The notes under the pieces were generated by a model. It was not told where the DNA came from, did not search any database, and saw only the letters and a program-made list of their open reading frames with translations. From positions 248,001-312,000 of the forward strand of contig NZ_MJAT01000022.1 in assembly GCF_001742305.1 (NCBI RefSeq): DNA of 64,000 bases, written 5' to 3'. Positions 44,439 through 53,626 of this stretch are shown here, piece after piece (position 1 is the stretch's first letter; every line of letters begins with the position of its first letter). This DNA is from Desulfuribacillus stibiiarsenatis. Lineage in GTDB: Bacteria; Bacillota; Bacilli; Desulfuribacillales; Desulfuribacillaceae. Position numbers and translations under genes: made by a program.

Positions 44439-45546
44439 AGATCCTGGTGCTGCTAACGTTATTATTCCAATATATTCAGAATTACTAAAGAGCTCGTATG
44501 TTGTTAAGCTTTTGGGGAAGGATGCAGCAATCTCTAAATACAAGCTATTTAATATATATAACTATACGAATGTTAGTAACAGTACAGAGGACACTAGTGT
44601 TGATTATTGGATTAATTATTTGAAAGATCACAAATTTGATTTTGTGATTACTGGAACTGGTTCTGAAGAGTATTCAGATAAATATTTGTGGAAAGCATGT
44701 GAGCATGTAGGAATACCTAGTCTTGCCATATTGGATCAATGGATGAATTATGGAGTAAGGTTTTCAAAATATCATGCTACTCAACTGCACTTGTATGAAA
44801 ATGATAACGAACACATATTTCAACCCTCATATATTTTTGTTATGGATAGTGAAACAAAAGAAGAAATGGTGAGGATAGGTTTTGATGAAAAAAAGATAAT
44901 AGTAACGGGGCAGCCTTATCTTGATTTTCTTAATCGCTTTAAAAGTACTATTGATTATAACAATATATTACATTATAAAGAAAAGATAAATTGTCTCAAT
45001 GAAGATTTAGTAATTGTATTCGCATCCGAGAATATTACAAAAACTGAAGTTGACTTCAATAATGGTTATATAGGTTATACAGACAAATCAATTATTGAAG
45101 AATTAATACTGGCAATACAAAAAAATAATCGTAAATACAACAAAAAAATAAAAATCATTATAAGACGTCATCCTAACGAACACATAGATGTGTACTCAGA
45201 TATAATATCTAACTTTGGGGACGAGCATGTTAATATTGAAATTGACAATGAATCAAATTTGTTTGAACTTATACTCGCAGGGGACTGTATTGTTGGCATG
45301 TCTTCCATGTTATTAATTGAAGCATCTTTATTAGGAAAGTATATAATGAGCATTCAAATTGGTATATCTAAAGAAAACCCATTTGTACTACATCAAAAAG
45401 GCTTATTACAATCAATTACAAGCCGTAAAGAACTTGAAGAACAAATTGATCTGGTTCTAAATAATCAATATTTTAAAGGGGCAAACGTAACTGGTCATAT
45501 TGATGCGATTGAACGAGTAATTAATAAATTGGAGGAATTGCTATGA
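44413..45546 (+). CDS. Uncharacterised GT-B-like protein
   Basis: A 377-residue protein with no confident family. The N-terminus KKILLYSRDPGAANVIIPIY looks like an acceptor-binding loop. The C-terminal half carries KIIIRRHPNEH, then DCIVGMSSMLLIEASLLGK, a pattern shared with CDP-glycerol transferases and capsular GT-B enzymes (His-Pro followed by Ser-Ser/Glu). A longer frame begins at 44362, but AAGGA ends 7 bases before the ATG at 44413. It overlaps the preceding gene by 26 bases and the following DegT gene by 4. A role as a transferase for the island's sugar is an inference. Confidence 0.6.
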   Translation: MKKILLYSRDPGAANVIIPIYSELLKSSYVVKLLGKDAAISKYKLFNIYNYTNVSNSTEDTSVDYWINYLKDHKFDFVITGTGSEEYSDKYLWKACEHVGIPSLAILDQWMNYGVRFSKYHATQLHLYENDNEHIFQPSYIFVMDSETKEEMVRIGFDEKKIIVTGQPYLDFLNRFKSTIDYNNILHYKEKINCLNEDLVIVFASENITKTEVDFNNGYIGYTDKSIIEELILAIQKNNRKYNKKIKIIIRRHPNEHIDVYSDIISNFGDEHVNIEIDNESNLFELILAGDCIVGMSSMLLIEASLLGKYIMSIQIGISKENPFVLHQKGLLQSITSRKELEEQIDLVLNNQYFKGANVTGHIDAIERVINKLEELL

Positions 45547-46850
45547 GTATATTGGCAATCAATGGTGGAAAGAAAGTCAGAACAACATTATTCCCAGCTT
45601 ATAAAATCATTGATAAAGAGGAAAAGGAGATAGTGTCCGAAGTTTTGGAATCAGGGATATTATCTAAATTTCTCGGTTGTTGGGATGAGGATTTTTATGG
45701 TGGTCCACAAATAAGGGCGTTAGAAGAAGAGTGGGCGTCCTATTTTGATGTTAAACATGCGATTGCAGTTAATTCCGCTACATCTGCATTGTATTGTGCC
45801 ATGGGGGCAGCCGGTGTTGGTCCTGGTGATGAGGTGATTGTTTCCCCTTATACTATGTCTGCATCGGCAACTGCTCCACTTGTATATAATGCGATTCCGA
45901 TTTTTGCTGATATTGAAGAGGATTATTATTGTATTTCAGCAGAATCAATTAAAAATAGAATTACAGATAGAACAAAAGCAATTATTGTTGTTGATATATT
46001 TGGGTTACCATATGATGCAGAACGAATTAACGCTATTGCAAAGGAACACAACCTCATTGTTATAGAAGATACAGCGCAGGCTCCGTTTGCTAAATACCAA
46101 GGTAAGTTTGCTGGTACACTCGGCGACATTGGAATCTATTCATTAAATTATCATAAACATATTCACTGTGGCGAAGGGGGCATTATAGTAACTGATAATG
46201 ATGATCTTGCAGAACGGATGAGATTGATACGAAATCATGCAGAAGCTGTAGTTGAAGGTATGGGATTTCATACGTTAGTGAATATGGTAGGCTTTAATTA
46301 CCGAATGACAGAAATAGAGGCTGCTATTACAAGGATGCAATTGAAGAAGTTAGCACCGTTAGTTGAAGAGAGACAACGTCTAGTTAAATATCTAAATAGT
46401 AAATTACAAGGGATTCCTTGTTTAGAATTGCCAAACGAGAGAATAGAAAGTGAACATGTGTATTATGTTCACCCGATTAAATATAAACAGGAAGTTGCTG
46501 GTATTTCGAGAAGTACGTTTATTAATGCGGTTAAAGCTGAACTAATGCCAACAGAATTAAGAGAAAGCGAAGGGGTTCTTATTTCTGAAGGATACGTTAA
46601 ACCGCTATATCTCCAACCCCTGTATCAAAAATTAACAGCTTACGGTGACAAAGGCTGTCCATTTAACTGTAATTATTATAATAAGCCAATCGTATATAAA
46701 GAGGGTTTGTGTCCTGTAGCTGAAAAAATGCATTATCATGAGCTGTTTACCCATGAATTAATTCGTCCACCAATGACTTATAAAGACTTGGATGATGTCG
46801 CCAATGCATTCATAAAAGTGTGGGAGAACAGGCGGGAATTACATGAATAG
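45543..46850 (+). CDS. DegT/DnrJ/EryC1/StrS-family sugar aminotransferase
   Basis: A 435-residue PLP enzyme that aminates a keto nucleotide-sugar. INGGKKVRTTLFPAY opens the protein, AVNSATSALYCAMGAAG binds PLP phosphate, VIEDTAQAPFAKY supplies the stacking Asp/Gln region, and the Schiff-base lysine is K205 in NYHKHIHCGEGG. A cysteine-containing insertion (KGCPFNCNYYNKP, then GLCPVAEKM) near the C-terminus is longer than in ordinary family members. With PseB in the island it could take the PseC role, though its sequence is not typical PseC. It overlaps the next gene by 8 bases. Confidence 0.85.
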   Translation: MSILAINGGKKVRTTLFPAYKIIDKEEKEIVSEVLESGILSKFLGCWDEDFYGGPQIRALEEEWASYFDVKHAIAVNSATSALYCAMGAAGVGPGDEVIVSPYTMSASATAPLVYNAIPIFADIEEDYYCISAESIKNRITDRTKAIIVVDIFGLPYDAERINAIAKEHNLIVIEDTAQAPFAKYQGKFAGTLGDIGIYSLNYHKHIHCGEGGIIVTDNDDLAERMRLIRNHAEAVVEGMGFHTLVNMVGFNYRMTEIEAAITRMQLKKLAPLVEERQRLVKYLNSKLQGIPCLELPNERIESEHVYYVHPIKYKQEVAGISRSTFINAVKAELMPTELRESEGVLISEGYVKPLYLQPLYQKLTAYGDKGCPFNCNYYNKPIVYKEGLCPVAEKMHYHELFTHELIRPPMTYKDLDDVANAFIKVWENRRELHE

Positions 46851-47391
46851 TAGAATTTTTATTAAAGGACAAGACGTATATTTAAGGCACTTGCAACTCA
46901 CAGATATCGAAGGAAACTATTTGCATTGGTTTGATAATGAAATTGTTTGTAAATATAATGAACATCATAGATATCCATATTATAGTGAACAGCTTGAATC
47001 TTATATCAAAAATTTAGCAGGAAATCACAATAATCTTGTGTTTGCAATTATTACTAATGAAGAAAATGAGCATGTAGGAAATATTTCTATTCAAAACATT
47101 TGCTATATTAACAGAAGTGCTGAAATCGCAATTATAGTTGGTGAACGAAAATATTGGGGGAAAGGCCATTCTAGCGAAGCCATGCAGTTAATAATAAGCC
47201 ATGCATTTTACACGTTAAATTTACATCGCTTATATTGTGGCACGCATTCCCAAAATGTTGGAATGATTAAGTTAGCACATAAGCTAGGTTTTCAACAGGA
47301 AGGGATACGAAGAAAAGCTATTTATAAAAATGGGGATTATTCTGATATAATAGAATTTGGATTATTAAAGGACGAATATAATGGACTATAA
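46843..47391 (+). CDS. Second GNAT-family N-acetyltransferase
   Basis: A 182-residue RimJ/RimL-like acetyltransferase. VYLRHLQLTDIEGNYLHWF is the start. The acyl-CoA pyrophosphate loop GERKYWGKGHSSEAMQL is well formed, and the family ending LNLHRLYCGTHSQNVGMIKL leads to KLGFQQEGIRRKA. Relative to the GNAT at 41160 it is closer to typical PseH-like enzymes. It is coupled by an 8-base overlap to the DegT gene, so the two may aminate and then acylate the same sugar carbon. Confidence 0.85.
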   Translation: MNSRIFIKGQDVYLRHLQLTDIEGNYLHWFDNEIVCKYNEHHRYPYYSEQLESYIKNLAGNHNNLVFAIITNEENEHVGNISIQNICYINRSAEIAIIVGERKYWGKGHSSEAMQLIISHAFYTLNLHRLYCGTHSQNVGMIKLAHKLGFQQEGIRRKAIYKNGDYSDIIEFGLLKDEYNGL

Positions 47392-47414
47392 CTAAGATGA
47401 TTGGAGAGATAAAC

Positions 47415-48599
47415 GTGGTTCAAAAAAGAAAACCACTATTTTCAAACATAAAGTATTGCACTCGTTGCTGTATGCCAGAAACAGAAGAAGATATCGTATA
47501 TGATGAAGTAGGAATCTGTCAAAGTTGTCAGTCTTCCGAACAAAAAATGCATATTAATTGGGTAGAACGGGAAAGAAAGTTACAAAAAATCCTTAATGAA
47601 GCAAAGGAAAAAGCGGGTAATAATTACGACTGCATCATACCGATTAGTGGTGGGAAAGATAGTACGTTTCAACTACATGTATTAACTAAAATATACGGTA
47701 TGAAACCATTAGCCGTAACATTTAATCATAATTGGTATAGCGAAACTGGTTGGTACAATTTACAAAATTCTTTAGAGAAATTCAATTTGGATCATATAAT
47801 GTATACACCTAACAGGTCTTTGGTAAACAAATTAGCAAAGCAATCACTTGAAAAGATTGGTGATACATGTTGGCACTGCCATGCGGGAGTAGGTTCATTT
47901 CCTTTGCATATAGCAGCTAAGTTTAACATCCCACTATTGATATGGGGAGAATCCATAGCAGAAGCAAGTGGACGTGCTTCATATTATAATCCTGTTCATA
48001 AATTCGACAGGGAGTATTTCACTAAGGTGTCAGCCAAAATAAAACCAGATAAAATGGAATCTGAAGAATTATCTGCTAAAGATCTACATCTTTTTGAAGT
48101 TCCCACAGAAGAAGAATGCGAAAAGGCAGGAGTATTTGGCATTCATTTAGGTGATTTTATTTTCTGGGATGATGAAAGGCAAACGGAATTCGTTAAGGAA
48201 CATTACGGCTGGCGTGAAACGCAGATGGAAGGGACATACAAGCGATACAAAAGTGCGGAATGTATTATGGCAGGAATGCACGATTTTACCTGCTATCTGA
48301 AGCGTGGGTTTGGCCGAGCAACATTTCAAGCTTGTGTTGACGTTCGGAATGGCTTGCTAACTAGGGAAGAAGGGTTCGAACTTATTGAGAAACATGACCC
48401 GGAAAGACCGGAAGCGCTAGACTATTTTCTTAAGATTACAGGCATGTCAGAAGATGACTTTCATGAAATAATGAGCATCCATCGTTTGCAAAAACTGCGA
48501 GATATAGATATGCCAATTAAAGAGAAACTCCATAAAAACCAAGAGAAAATTATGCCTTATCCAGAACAAATTATTGAGAAACTAAACCCTACTAAATAA
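47415..48599 (+). CDS. N-acetyl sugar amidotransferase (PseA/WbpG/LegB-like)
   Basis: A 394-residue PP-loop ATPase that adenylates an acetamido sugar and replaces oxygen with ammonia to give an acetamidino group. An N-terminal zinc-ribbon-like pair (YCTRCCMPET, then GICQSCQ) comes first. The PP-loop SGGKDS is at residues 78-83, and cysteine-rich CWHCHAG follows. A start at ATG 47397 is possible, but GTG 47415 has GGAGAG 6 bases upstream. The family often relies on HisH/HisF-like subunits for ammonia; none lies in this window, but an amidase gene follows directly. Confidence 0.88.
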   Translation: MVQKRKPLFSNIKYCTRCCMPETEEDIVYDEVGICQSCQSSEQKMHINWVERERKLQKILNEAKEKAGNNYDCIIPISGGKDSTFQLHVLTKIYGMKPLAVTFNHNWYSETGWYNLQNSLEKFNLDHIMYTPNRSLVNKLAKQSLEKIGDTCWHCHAGVGSFPLHIAAKFNIPLLIWGESIAEASGRASYYNPVHKFDREYFTKVSAKIKPDKMESEELSAKDLHLFEVPTEEECEKAGVFGIHLGDFIFWDDERQTEFVKEHYGWRETQMEGTYKRYKSAECIMAGMHDFTCYLKRGFGRATFQACVDVRNGLLTREEGFELIEKHDPERPEALDYFLKITGMSEDDFHEIMSIHRLQKLRDIDMPIKEKLHKNQEKIMPYPEQIIEKLNPTK

Positions 48600-48633
48600 T
48601 TACCGATATAGTATTAAATTTGGGGGAAACGAA

Positions 48634-49989
48634 ATGAAGAGTTTTGCTGACCATAGTATATTAGAGTTACTTGCCTTATTAAAGAATAAAGAACTTACGG
48701 TTCTAGACATAGTAGATATATGTATAAACAGAAATAATGTGTCGAATTACGCTAACAAAGCGTGGGCCTATTATGACCAAGACATAATAATGAAACAAGC
48801 ATATTATGTGCAGGACAAATATAACTTAATAGAAAAAAAACACAGTTTGTTTGGCATTCCAATTGGAGTAAAAGATATATTCAATACTATAGATTATCCA
48901 ACGCAAATGGGAAGTCCTTTATGGAAAGGATTTACTCCTGGTAATGATGCGCGTATAGTATATAATATCAAAAATGCTGGTGGAATTATAGCTGGAAAAA
49001 CTGATACTGCGGAGTTTGCAGTACATGCACTTAATAGCACGGTGAATCCTCATAATGAAGATAAAACTCCAGGAACTTCATCAAGTGGTTCGGCTGCACT
49101 TGTTGCATTAGGAGTTGTTCCTGTTGCTCTGGGTTCGCAAACAGCTGCATCCATTGTTCGGCCCGCCAGTTTTTGTGGTGTTTATGGATGTAAACCTTCT
49201 TTTGGTACCATACCAAGAACAGGTGTATTAAAGACCGCAGATACACTAGATAGTATAGGGTACTTTACAATTCATTTACAAGATATTCGACATATTTTTG
49301 ACGTATTAAGAGTGCGTGGTGAGAACTATCCGATTTGTCAGGAAGCTTTCACAGATGAAAATAGACAACTGCCTCCTATAAAAAGACCTTGGAAAATAGG
49401 TTTTGTTAAAGGTTATGTATGGGATTACGCGGAGGAGTATGCTAAGAATTCTATAAATGAGTGGGTGCAAAAACTTGAAGCCAGTGCTTCTGAGTTCTAT
49501 GTTGAAGAAGTGGAATTGCCTAAAAGCACTTTTATAGCTCATCAAACTCATTCTGACATTTATCATAGAAGCTTATCTTACTATTTCAAAGAAGAATATA
49601 AAGAAAGCCAAATTTCTGATATTATGAGAAACATCATGGGCGAAGGAACTAAAATTACAACTGAGAAATATTTGGCTGCACTAGAACAACAAGTTTTAAT
49701 ACAAAATGACATGGATGAATTACTGTGTGAATATGACGTTATTATCTCATTAAGTACTGCTGGGTCTGCTCCTGCGAGAGAAGAAGTAGAAAAACCAGAC
49801 AATGGGTTGATTTGGACATTGGCGCATCTACCAGTCATTAGTGCCCCGGTATTCTTATCTCCGAACAAGATGCCATTTGGTGTACAATTAGCATCAAGGA
49901 AATATAGTGATTATAAACTTATGGAATTTTTAAAACGGTTAAACGAATTAGATTTAGTCCCAGACAAATCAAATCCAGTACTAGAATAG
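48634..49989 (+). CDS. Amidase-signature hydrolase (GatA/AtzF-like)
   Basis: A 451-residue Ser-cisSer-Lys amidase. The lysine is K80 (GVKDIF). The glycine/serine loop GTSSSGSAALVA is at residues 147-158 with S149/S150, and the nucleophile is S173 in SQTAASIVRP; spacing matches the family. Two family-conserved sites are changed: the loop GGSSGGS is GTSSSGS, and GGSIR is AASIV. It hydrolyses amides to acid and ammonia. Placed directly after the sugar amidotransferase, it could supply ammonia or trim an amide on the sugar. The start follows GGGGGAAACGA. Confidence 0.85.
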   Translation: MKSFADHSILELLALLKNKELTVLDIVDICINRNNVSNYANKAWAYYDQDIIMKQAYYVQDKYNLIEKKHSLFGIPIGVKDIFNTIDYPTQMGSPLWKGFTPGNDARIVYNIKNAGGIIAGKTDTAEFAVHALNSTVNPHNEDKTPGTSSSGSAALVALGVVPVALGSQTAASIVRPASFCGVYGCKPSFGTIPRTGVLKTADTLDSIGYFTIHLQDIRHIFDVLRVRGENYPICQEAFTDENRQLPPIKRPWKIGFVKGYVWDYAEEYAKNSINEWVQKLEASASEFYVEEVELPKSTFIAHQTHSDIYHRSLSYYFKEEYKESQISDIMRNIMGEGTKITTEKYLAALEQQVLIQNDMDELLCEYDVIISLSTAGSAPAREEVEKPDNGLIWTLAHLPVISAPVFLSPNKMPFGVQLASRKYSDYKLMEFLKRLNELDLVPDKSNPVLE

Positions 49990-50021
49990 TAATCCGTCAA
50001 AATAACGCATGAGGTAGAGTA

Positions 50022-51866
50022 ATGAATCTATTTTTAATTGAAAATGATACTACTATATCAGTCATATCAAAATCTGACAATTTTAATTCTAATGAGGATA
50101 TAATTGTCTGTTTTAATTATTTAGTATATTTAAGATGCCAACAAGATCCTTTAATAATAAATTATCATTTTATAGAAGACTTATTTACTAACGATGATTA
50201 TGAAGCGCTTCATTCTATAACAGATACATTTGCTATGAATTGGTATAAGGAGAATGGTATCGATTTTACTGAATATGATGGAATTTCCTATGGGGAGATT
50301 GTAGAAATTACTTTTTCAAGATCATATTTAGCTAGCATATTGGTGAAATATGGGGAAGCAATACGCAAAGCTATGGAATGGTACCCAACTATAAGTGTAA
50401 TAAATTCCGATTTTTCTAAGCAGGCGAATTATTTTTACTTTGTTAATGGGAATGAAAGATTTTTCGATAAAAATAGTCTAGTTGAGAAAATGGCATTACA
50501 TTTTAACAAGAAATTTAATTTTATTAATCCTATATCTATGATTCCATCAGCCAATATTGCTGATCTTCATGTGGATACATCAAAAAAAACTCTGTCAAAG
50601 ATATATGCTGTGATTTGCATGTTTTTAAATATTTTAGCTAATATAATAAATGGTTTTAATAAATCGAAGAAGAGGATTTATCTTACAGCATACTTTAATT
50701 CCAACAATCTTTTGAATTATAAGACAAGCAATTTAGTAATTCCAAGGATACCGAAAAGCGTTTTGAAAGATTATAAGAAGTTTTTTACAGGAATAAAATA
50801 TGTAGATATTAACCATGTAAATCAGAAAATTACTACGAGTGATATGGATTTTATTAATGGTCTTATTCAAAAGGTTGATGGAATAGATTCTAACTTTTCG
50901 TACAATGGTATAGATTACAATTTCATATATAATCCAATTATAAAAAACCTTATAAGAGAAAGGATACCAGGTTTTATACTATTTAAGAAACAACTAAAAG
51001 AAGTTATTATGGCTAATAACATAGCGAAATTTATGGTCATAGATACATTCGATGAAAAAAATCACATTACAATCCAAGTATGTAAAAATCTAAACGTATC
51101 TACAATATTTGTTGAGCATGGAATAGCAAATTATCGAAATGCGCAAAAGATTGGTGATAAGAGAACGCCAAATTATTATATTTTACCGGGTTCGTTTAAT
51201 CCGTATCCATATTTGGGGACTGAAACTAGAATATTAGGCACCCCAATTATGGACTTTTATCACCAAGTTGGCAGAAGAAAAATTAATAAAATTAGTAAAG
51301 TTATGTTCTTAACATTTCAAGATAATTTTTATACGAGATTAGATAGATTTGCTTATCAAGAAAAATACTATAAAGAAATTTTTTCTACTTTTGACACTCT
51401 TTTAGATAATGGAATAGACGTCTATTATAAACCTCATTTTGAGAACAAAGAGTACCATAAGTATTTATTTAATTTTTTTGATGTAGATATAGAAAAAATT
51501 AATTATGTAGATAAAGGGATATTTAGTGGTTATATATCTGAGATTGACCTTTTAATTACTAATGTATCTACATGCTATTATGAGTCACTAGCTGCTGGAG
51601 TGCCAGTAATTTTTATGGAACCTGAAGGTTCACCTTGCGACGCACTACTTCCACCGTTAAATGGTGTGAATGGTATTGATGTGTTGCGAGTAAGTACAGG
51701 AGAAGAATTGATTAAAGTAATTAATGAAAATATGAACAATCCAGAAGCTTTAAATCGTTTTGTTGATAAGTTTTTGGCTGAACAGGCACCTAAATATATG
51801 GGTGCTATGGACGGCCAAGCAAGTAATAGGATTATAGATTTTCTAAATGAGAATCTAGATAATTAA
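50022..51866 (+). CDS. Uncharacterised large GT-B-like protein
   Basis: A 614-residue AT-rich gene product with no recognised N-terminal half (about 1-300), including a hydrophobic stretch near 192-212. The C-terminal half has TIFVEHGIANYRNAQKIG, VYYKPHFENKEY and LLITNVSTCYYESLAAGVP, followed by VIFMEPEG. It is the same logic as CDP-glycerol and surface-glycan GT-B enzymes: a His in the first loop, K-P-H, then Ser/Thr...Glu binding the phosphate. It is the longest unknown gene in the island. Start: ATG after GAGGTAGAGTA. Confidence 0.55.
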   Translation: MNLFLIENDTTISVISKSDNFNSNEDIIVCFNYLVYLRCQQDPLIINYHFIEDLFTNDDYEALHSITDTFAMNWYKENGIDFTEYDGISYGEIVEITFSRSYLASILVKYGEAIRKAMEWYPTISVINSDFSKQANYFYFVNGNERFFDKNSLVEKMALHFNKKFNFINPISMIPSANIADLHVDTSKKTLSKIYAVICMFLNILANIINGFNKSKKRIYLTAYFNSNNLLNYKTSNLVIPRIPKSVLKDYKKFFTGIKYVDINHVNQKITTSDMDFINGLIQKVDGIDSNFSYNGIDYNFIYNPIIKNLIRERIPGFILFKKQLKEVIMANNIAKFMVIDTFDEKNHITIQVCKNLNVSTIFVEHGIANYRNAQKIGDKRTPNYYILPGSFNPYPYLGTETRILGTPIMDFYHQVGRRKINKISKVMFLTFQDNFYTRLDRFAYQEKYYKEIFSTFDTLLDNGIDVYYKPHFENKEYHKYLFNFFDVDIEKINYVDKGIFSGYISEIDLLITNVSTCYYESLAAGVPVIFMEPEGSPCDALLPPLNGVNGIDVLRVSTGEELIKVINENMNNPEALNRFVDKFLAEQAPKYMGAMDGQASNRIIDFLNENLDN

Positions 51867-51881
51867 TAAAGGTGGGATACT

Positions 51882-52631
51882 ATGATAGTTGCAATCATGA
51901 TGGGGAGAGAGGGAAGTAGTGGTTTTCCCGGGAAGAATCTGTATACAATTTTAAATCGTTCATTACTCGAATACCCTTTACTAGCTGCAAAACATTCTAA
52001 GCATATTGACGAAATCGTGATAACTACCGACTCTCTAAAGATTAAAGAAATAGGACAAGCTTATGGAGCTTCTATCATAGACCGTCCTGATTACCTATGT
52101 ACGAATTCAGCACTAGGTGAAGATGTATTCGTTCATGCATATGAGGAAATTAAGAATAAGGGCGAAAATATTGAATTTATAGTTTTACTTTTATGCAATG
52201 CAGCAACAATTACAGCTGATTTAATAGATGAAGGAATTGAGATTCTTAAAAAACGTCCTGAAGTCGATTCTGCTGTCAGTGTATCAAGATATAATATGTG
52301 GAGTCCGCTTCGTGCCCGTAAAGAAAACGAAGAGGGGTTACTTCAACCTTTTGTTCCATTTGAAACTTTCGGTGATCCTAGAACGTTAAATTGTGATCGG
52401 GATTCTCAAGGTGATGTCTGGTTTGCAGACATGGGCGTATCAATTATCCGTCCACATTGTTTAGTGAATATAGAAGATGGGTTATTACCTCAAAAATGGA
52501 TGGGGCATAAAATATACCCATTAAAGCAATGGGGTGGTTGTGATGTGGATTACGAATGGCAAATTCCTGGCGTTGAGTTTTGGTTAAAAAAACATGGATT
52601 TACAGAAACAAAAACACCGTATGACAAGTAA
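51882..52631 (+). CDS. CMP-nonulosonate cytidylyltransferase-like protein (NeuA/PseF family)
   Basis: A 249-residue GT-A nucleotidyltransferase. MIVAIMMGREGSSGFPGKNL corresponds to the PARGGSKGIPGKN loop of NeuA/PseF, with the arginine kept and the Ala replaced. VITTDSLKIKEIG and ASIIDRPDYL follow, and the C-terminal half has DVWFADMGVSIIRP. It should transfer CMP to the nonulosonic acid made by the NeuB-family synthase. The start ATG has AGGTGGGATACT upstream. It is followed at 14 bases by a radical SAM gene. Confidence 0.82.
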   Translation: MIVAIMMGREGSSGFPGKNLYTILNRSLLEYPLLAAKHSKHIDEIVITTDSLKIKEIGQAYGASIIDRPDYLCTNSALGEDVFVHAYEEIKNKGENIEFIVLLLCNAATITADLIDEGIEILKKRPEVDSAVSVSRYNMWSPLRARKENEEGLLQPFVPFETFGDPRTLNCDRDSQGDVWFADMGVSIIRPHCLVNIEDGLLPQKWMGHKIYPLKQWGGCDVDYEWQIPGVEFWLKKHGFTETKTPYDK

Positions 52632-52645
52632 GGAGTAGTTAAATC

Positions 52646-53626
52646 ATGTCTACTAATATTAAACCCAATGCTAATTTTCATTCATTATCGAATACATCAG
52701 TCCATGATAATATGTCTCCCAAATACCTTGAATACAGAAGAAAATGGATTGATAATCCAAAACAAATGATTCTAGAAAAATTTCCGTTGCACCTAGATAT
52801 AGAATCCACCAATTTGTGTAACTTGCGGTGTACTTTTTGTGACAAGCAGTCTAATATTGAAAAGGACGGCTTTGGACGAATGGACTTTGGGCTTTATAAG
52901 AACATTATTGACGAAGCAAAACAGTTTGGCTTATATAGTATCAAGTTAAGCTATCGGGGAGAGCCATTATTACATCCTAAGATATTTGATATGATTACCT
53001 ATGCCAAAGAAAGTGGTGTTATAGATATTTATTTCAACACAAACGGTATGCCTTTATCCGATTATACGATAGATAGGCTCATTGACTCTGGGATTAATCG
53101 AATTTCTGTATCGGTTGAAGGAACAGATCCTATCGCATTTGAAGAAGCGAGAGTAGGGGCTAGTTTTGACAAGATTAAAGAAAACTTAGTAAAATTACTA
53201 GCAAAAAGAAAAGAAAGAAACTCAGAATACCCCAAAATACGCATTCAGACTGTGCTACTTCCTGGAATTGATATGGAAGAATATAAAACGTACTGGGAAT
53301 CATTTGGTGATGAAGTAGCTGCCATTGACTATAAAGATGAGAATCAAGTTAAGCCAGGTAAAGTGGCTAAGGACTGGGCTTGTCCTCAATTATGGCAACG
53401 AATGACAATCGGTTGGGATGGGACTATCTTCATGTGTAACAATGATGACCATAATCGGATTAAATTAGGTAATGTTGCGAATCAAACAATTTATGGTAAT
53501 TGGAACGGAACAACTATGAATGAAATTAGGGATAAGCACAAGAACGGACTATCGCATTGTGTTCACGCATGTAATGAATGCCCATGGAGAACGGCACAAT
53601 TAACTAAGTTAGGTGGTACTATATGA
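52646..53626 (+). CDS. Radical SAM protein with SPASM domain
   Basis: A 326-residue iron-sulphur enzyme. The [4Fe-4S] cluster cysteines C58-C62-C65 are in LCNLRCTFC. SAM-binding elements are RGEPLLHPKIFDMI and VSVEGTDP. The C-terminal SPASM cysteines appear as CPQLW, MCNNDD and CVHACNECPWR. Enzymes with this layout modify peptides, heptose-like sugars or dehydrogenate C-H bonds. In a sugar island it could epimerise or deoxygenate a nucleotide-sugar or act on an acyl substituent; the substrate is unknown. The start follows AAGGAGTAGTTAAATC and the stop overlaps the next ATG by 4 bases. Confidence 0.85.
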   Translation: MSTNIKPNANFHSLSNTSVHDNMSPKYLEYRRKWIDNPKQMILEKFPLHLDIESTNLCNLRCTFCDKQSNIEKDGFGRMDFGLYKNIIDEAKQFGLYSIKLSYRGEPLLHPKIFDMITYAKESGVIDIYFNTNGMPLSDYTIDRLIDSGINRISVSVEGTDPIAFEEARVGASFDKIKENLVKLLAKRKERNSEYPKIRIQTVLLPGIDMEEYKTYWESFGDEVAAIDYKDENQVKPGKVAKDWACPQLWQRMTIGWDGTIFMCNNDDHNRIKLGNVANQTIYGNWNGTTMNEIRDKHKNGLSHCVHACNECPWRTAQLTKLGGTI

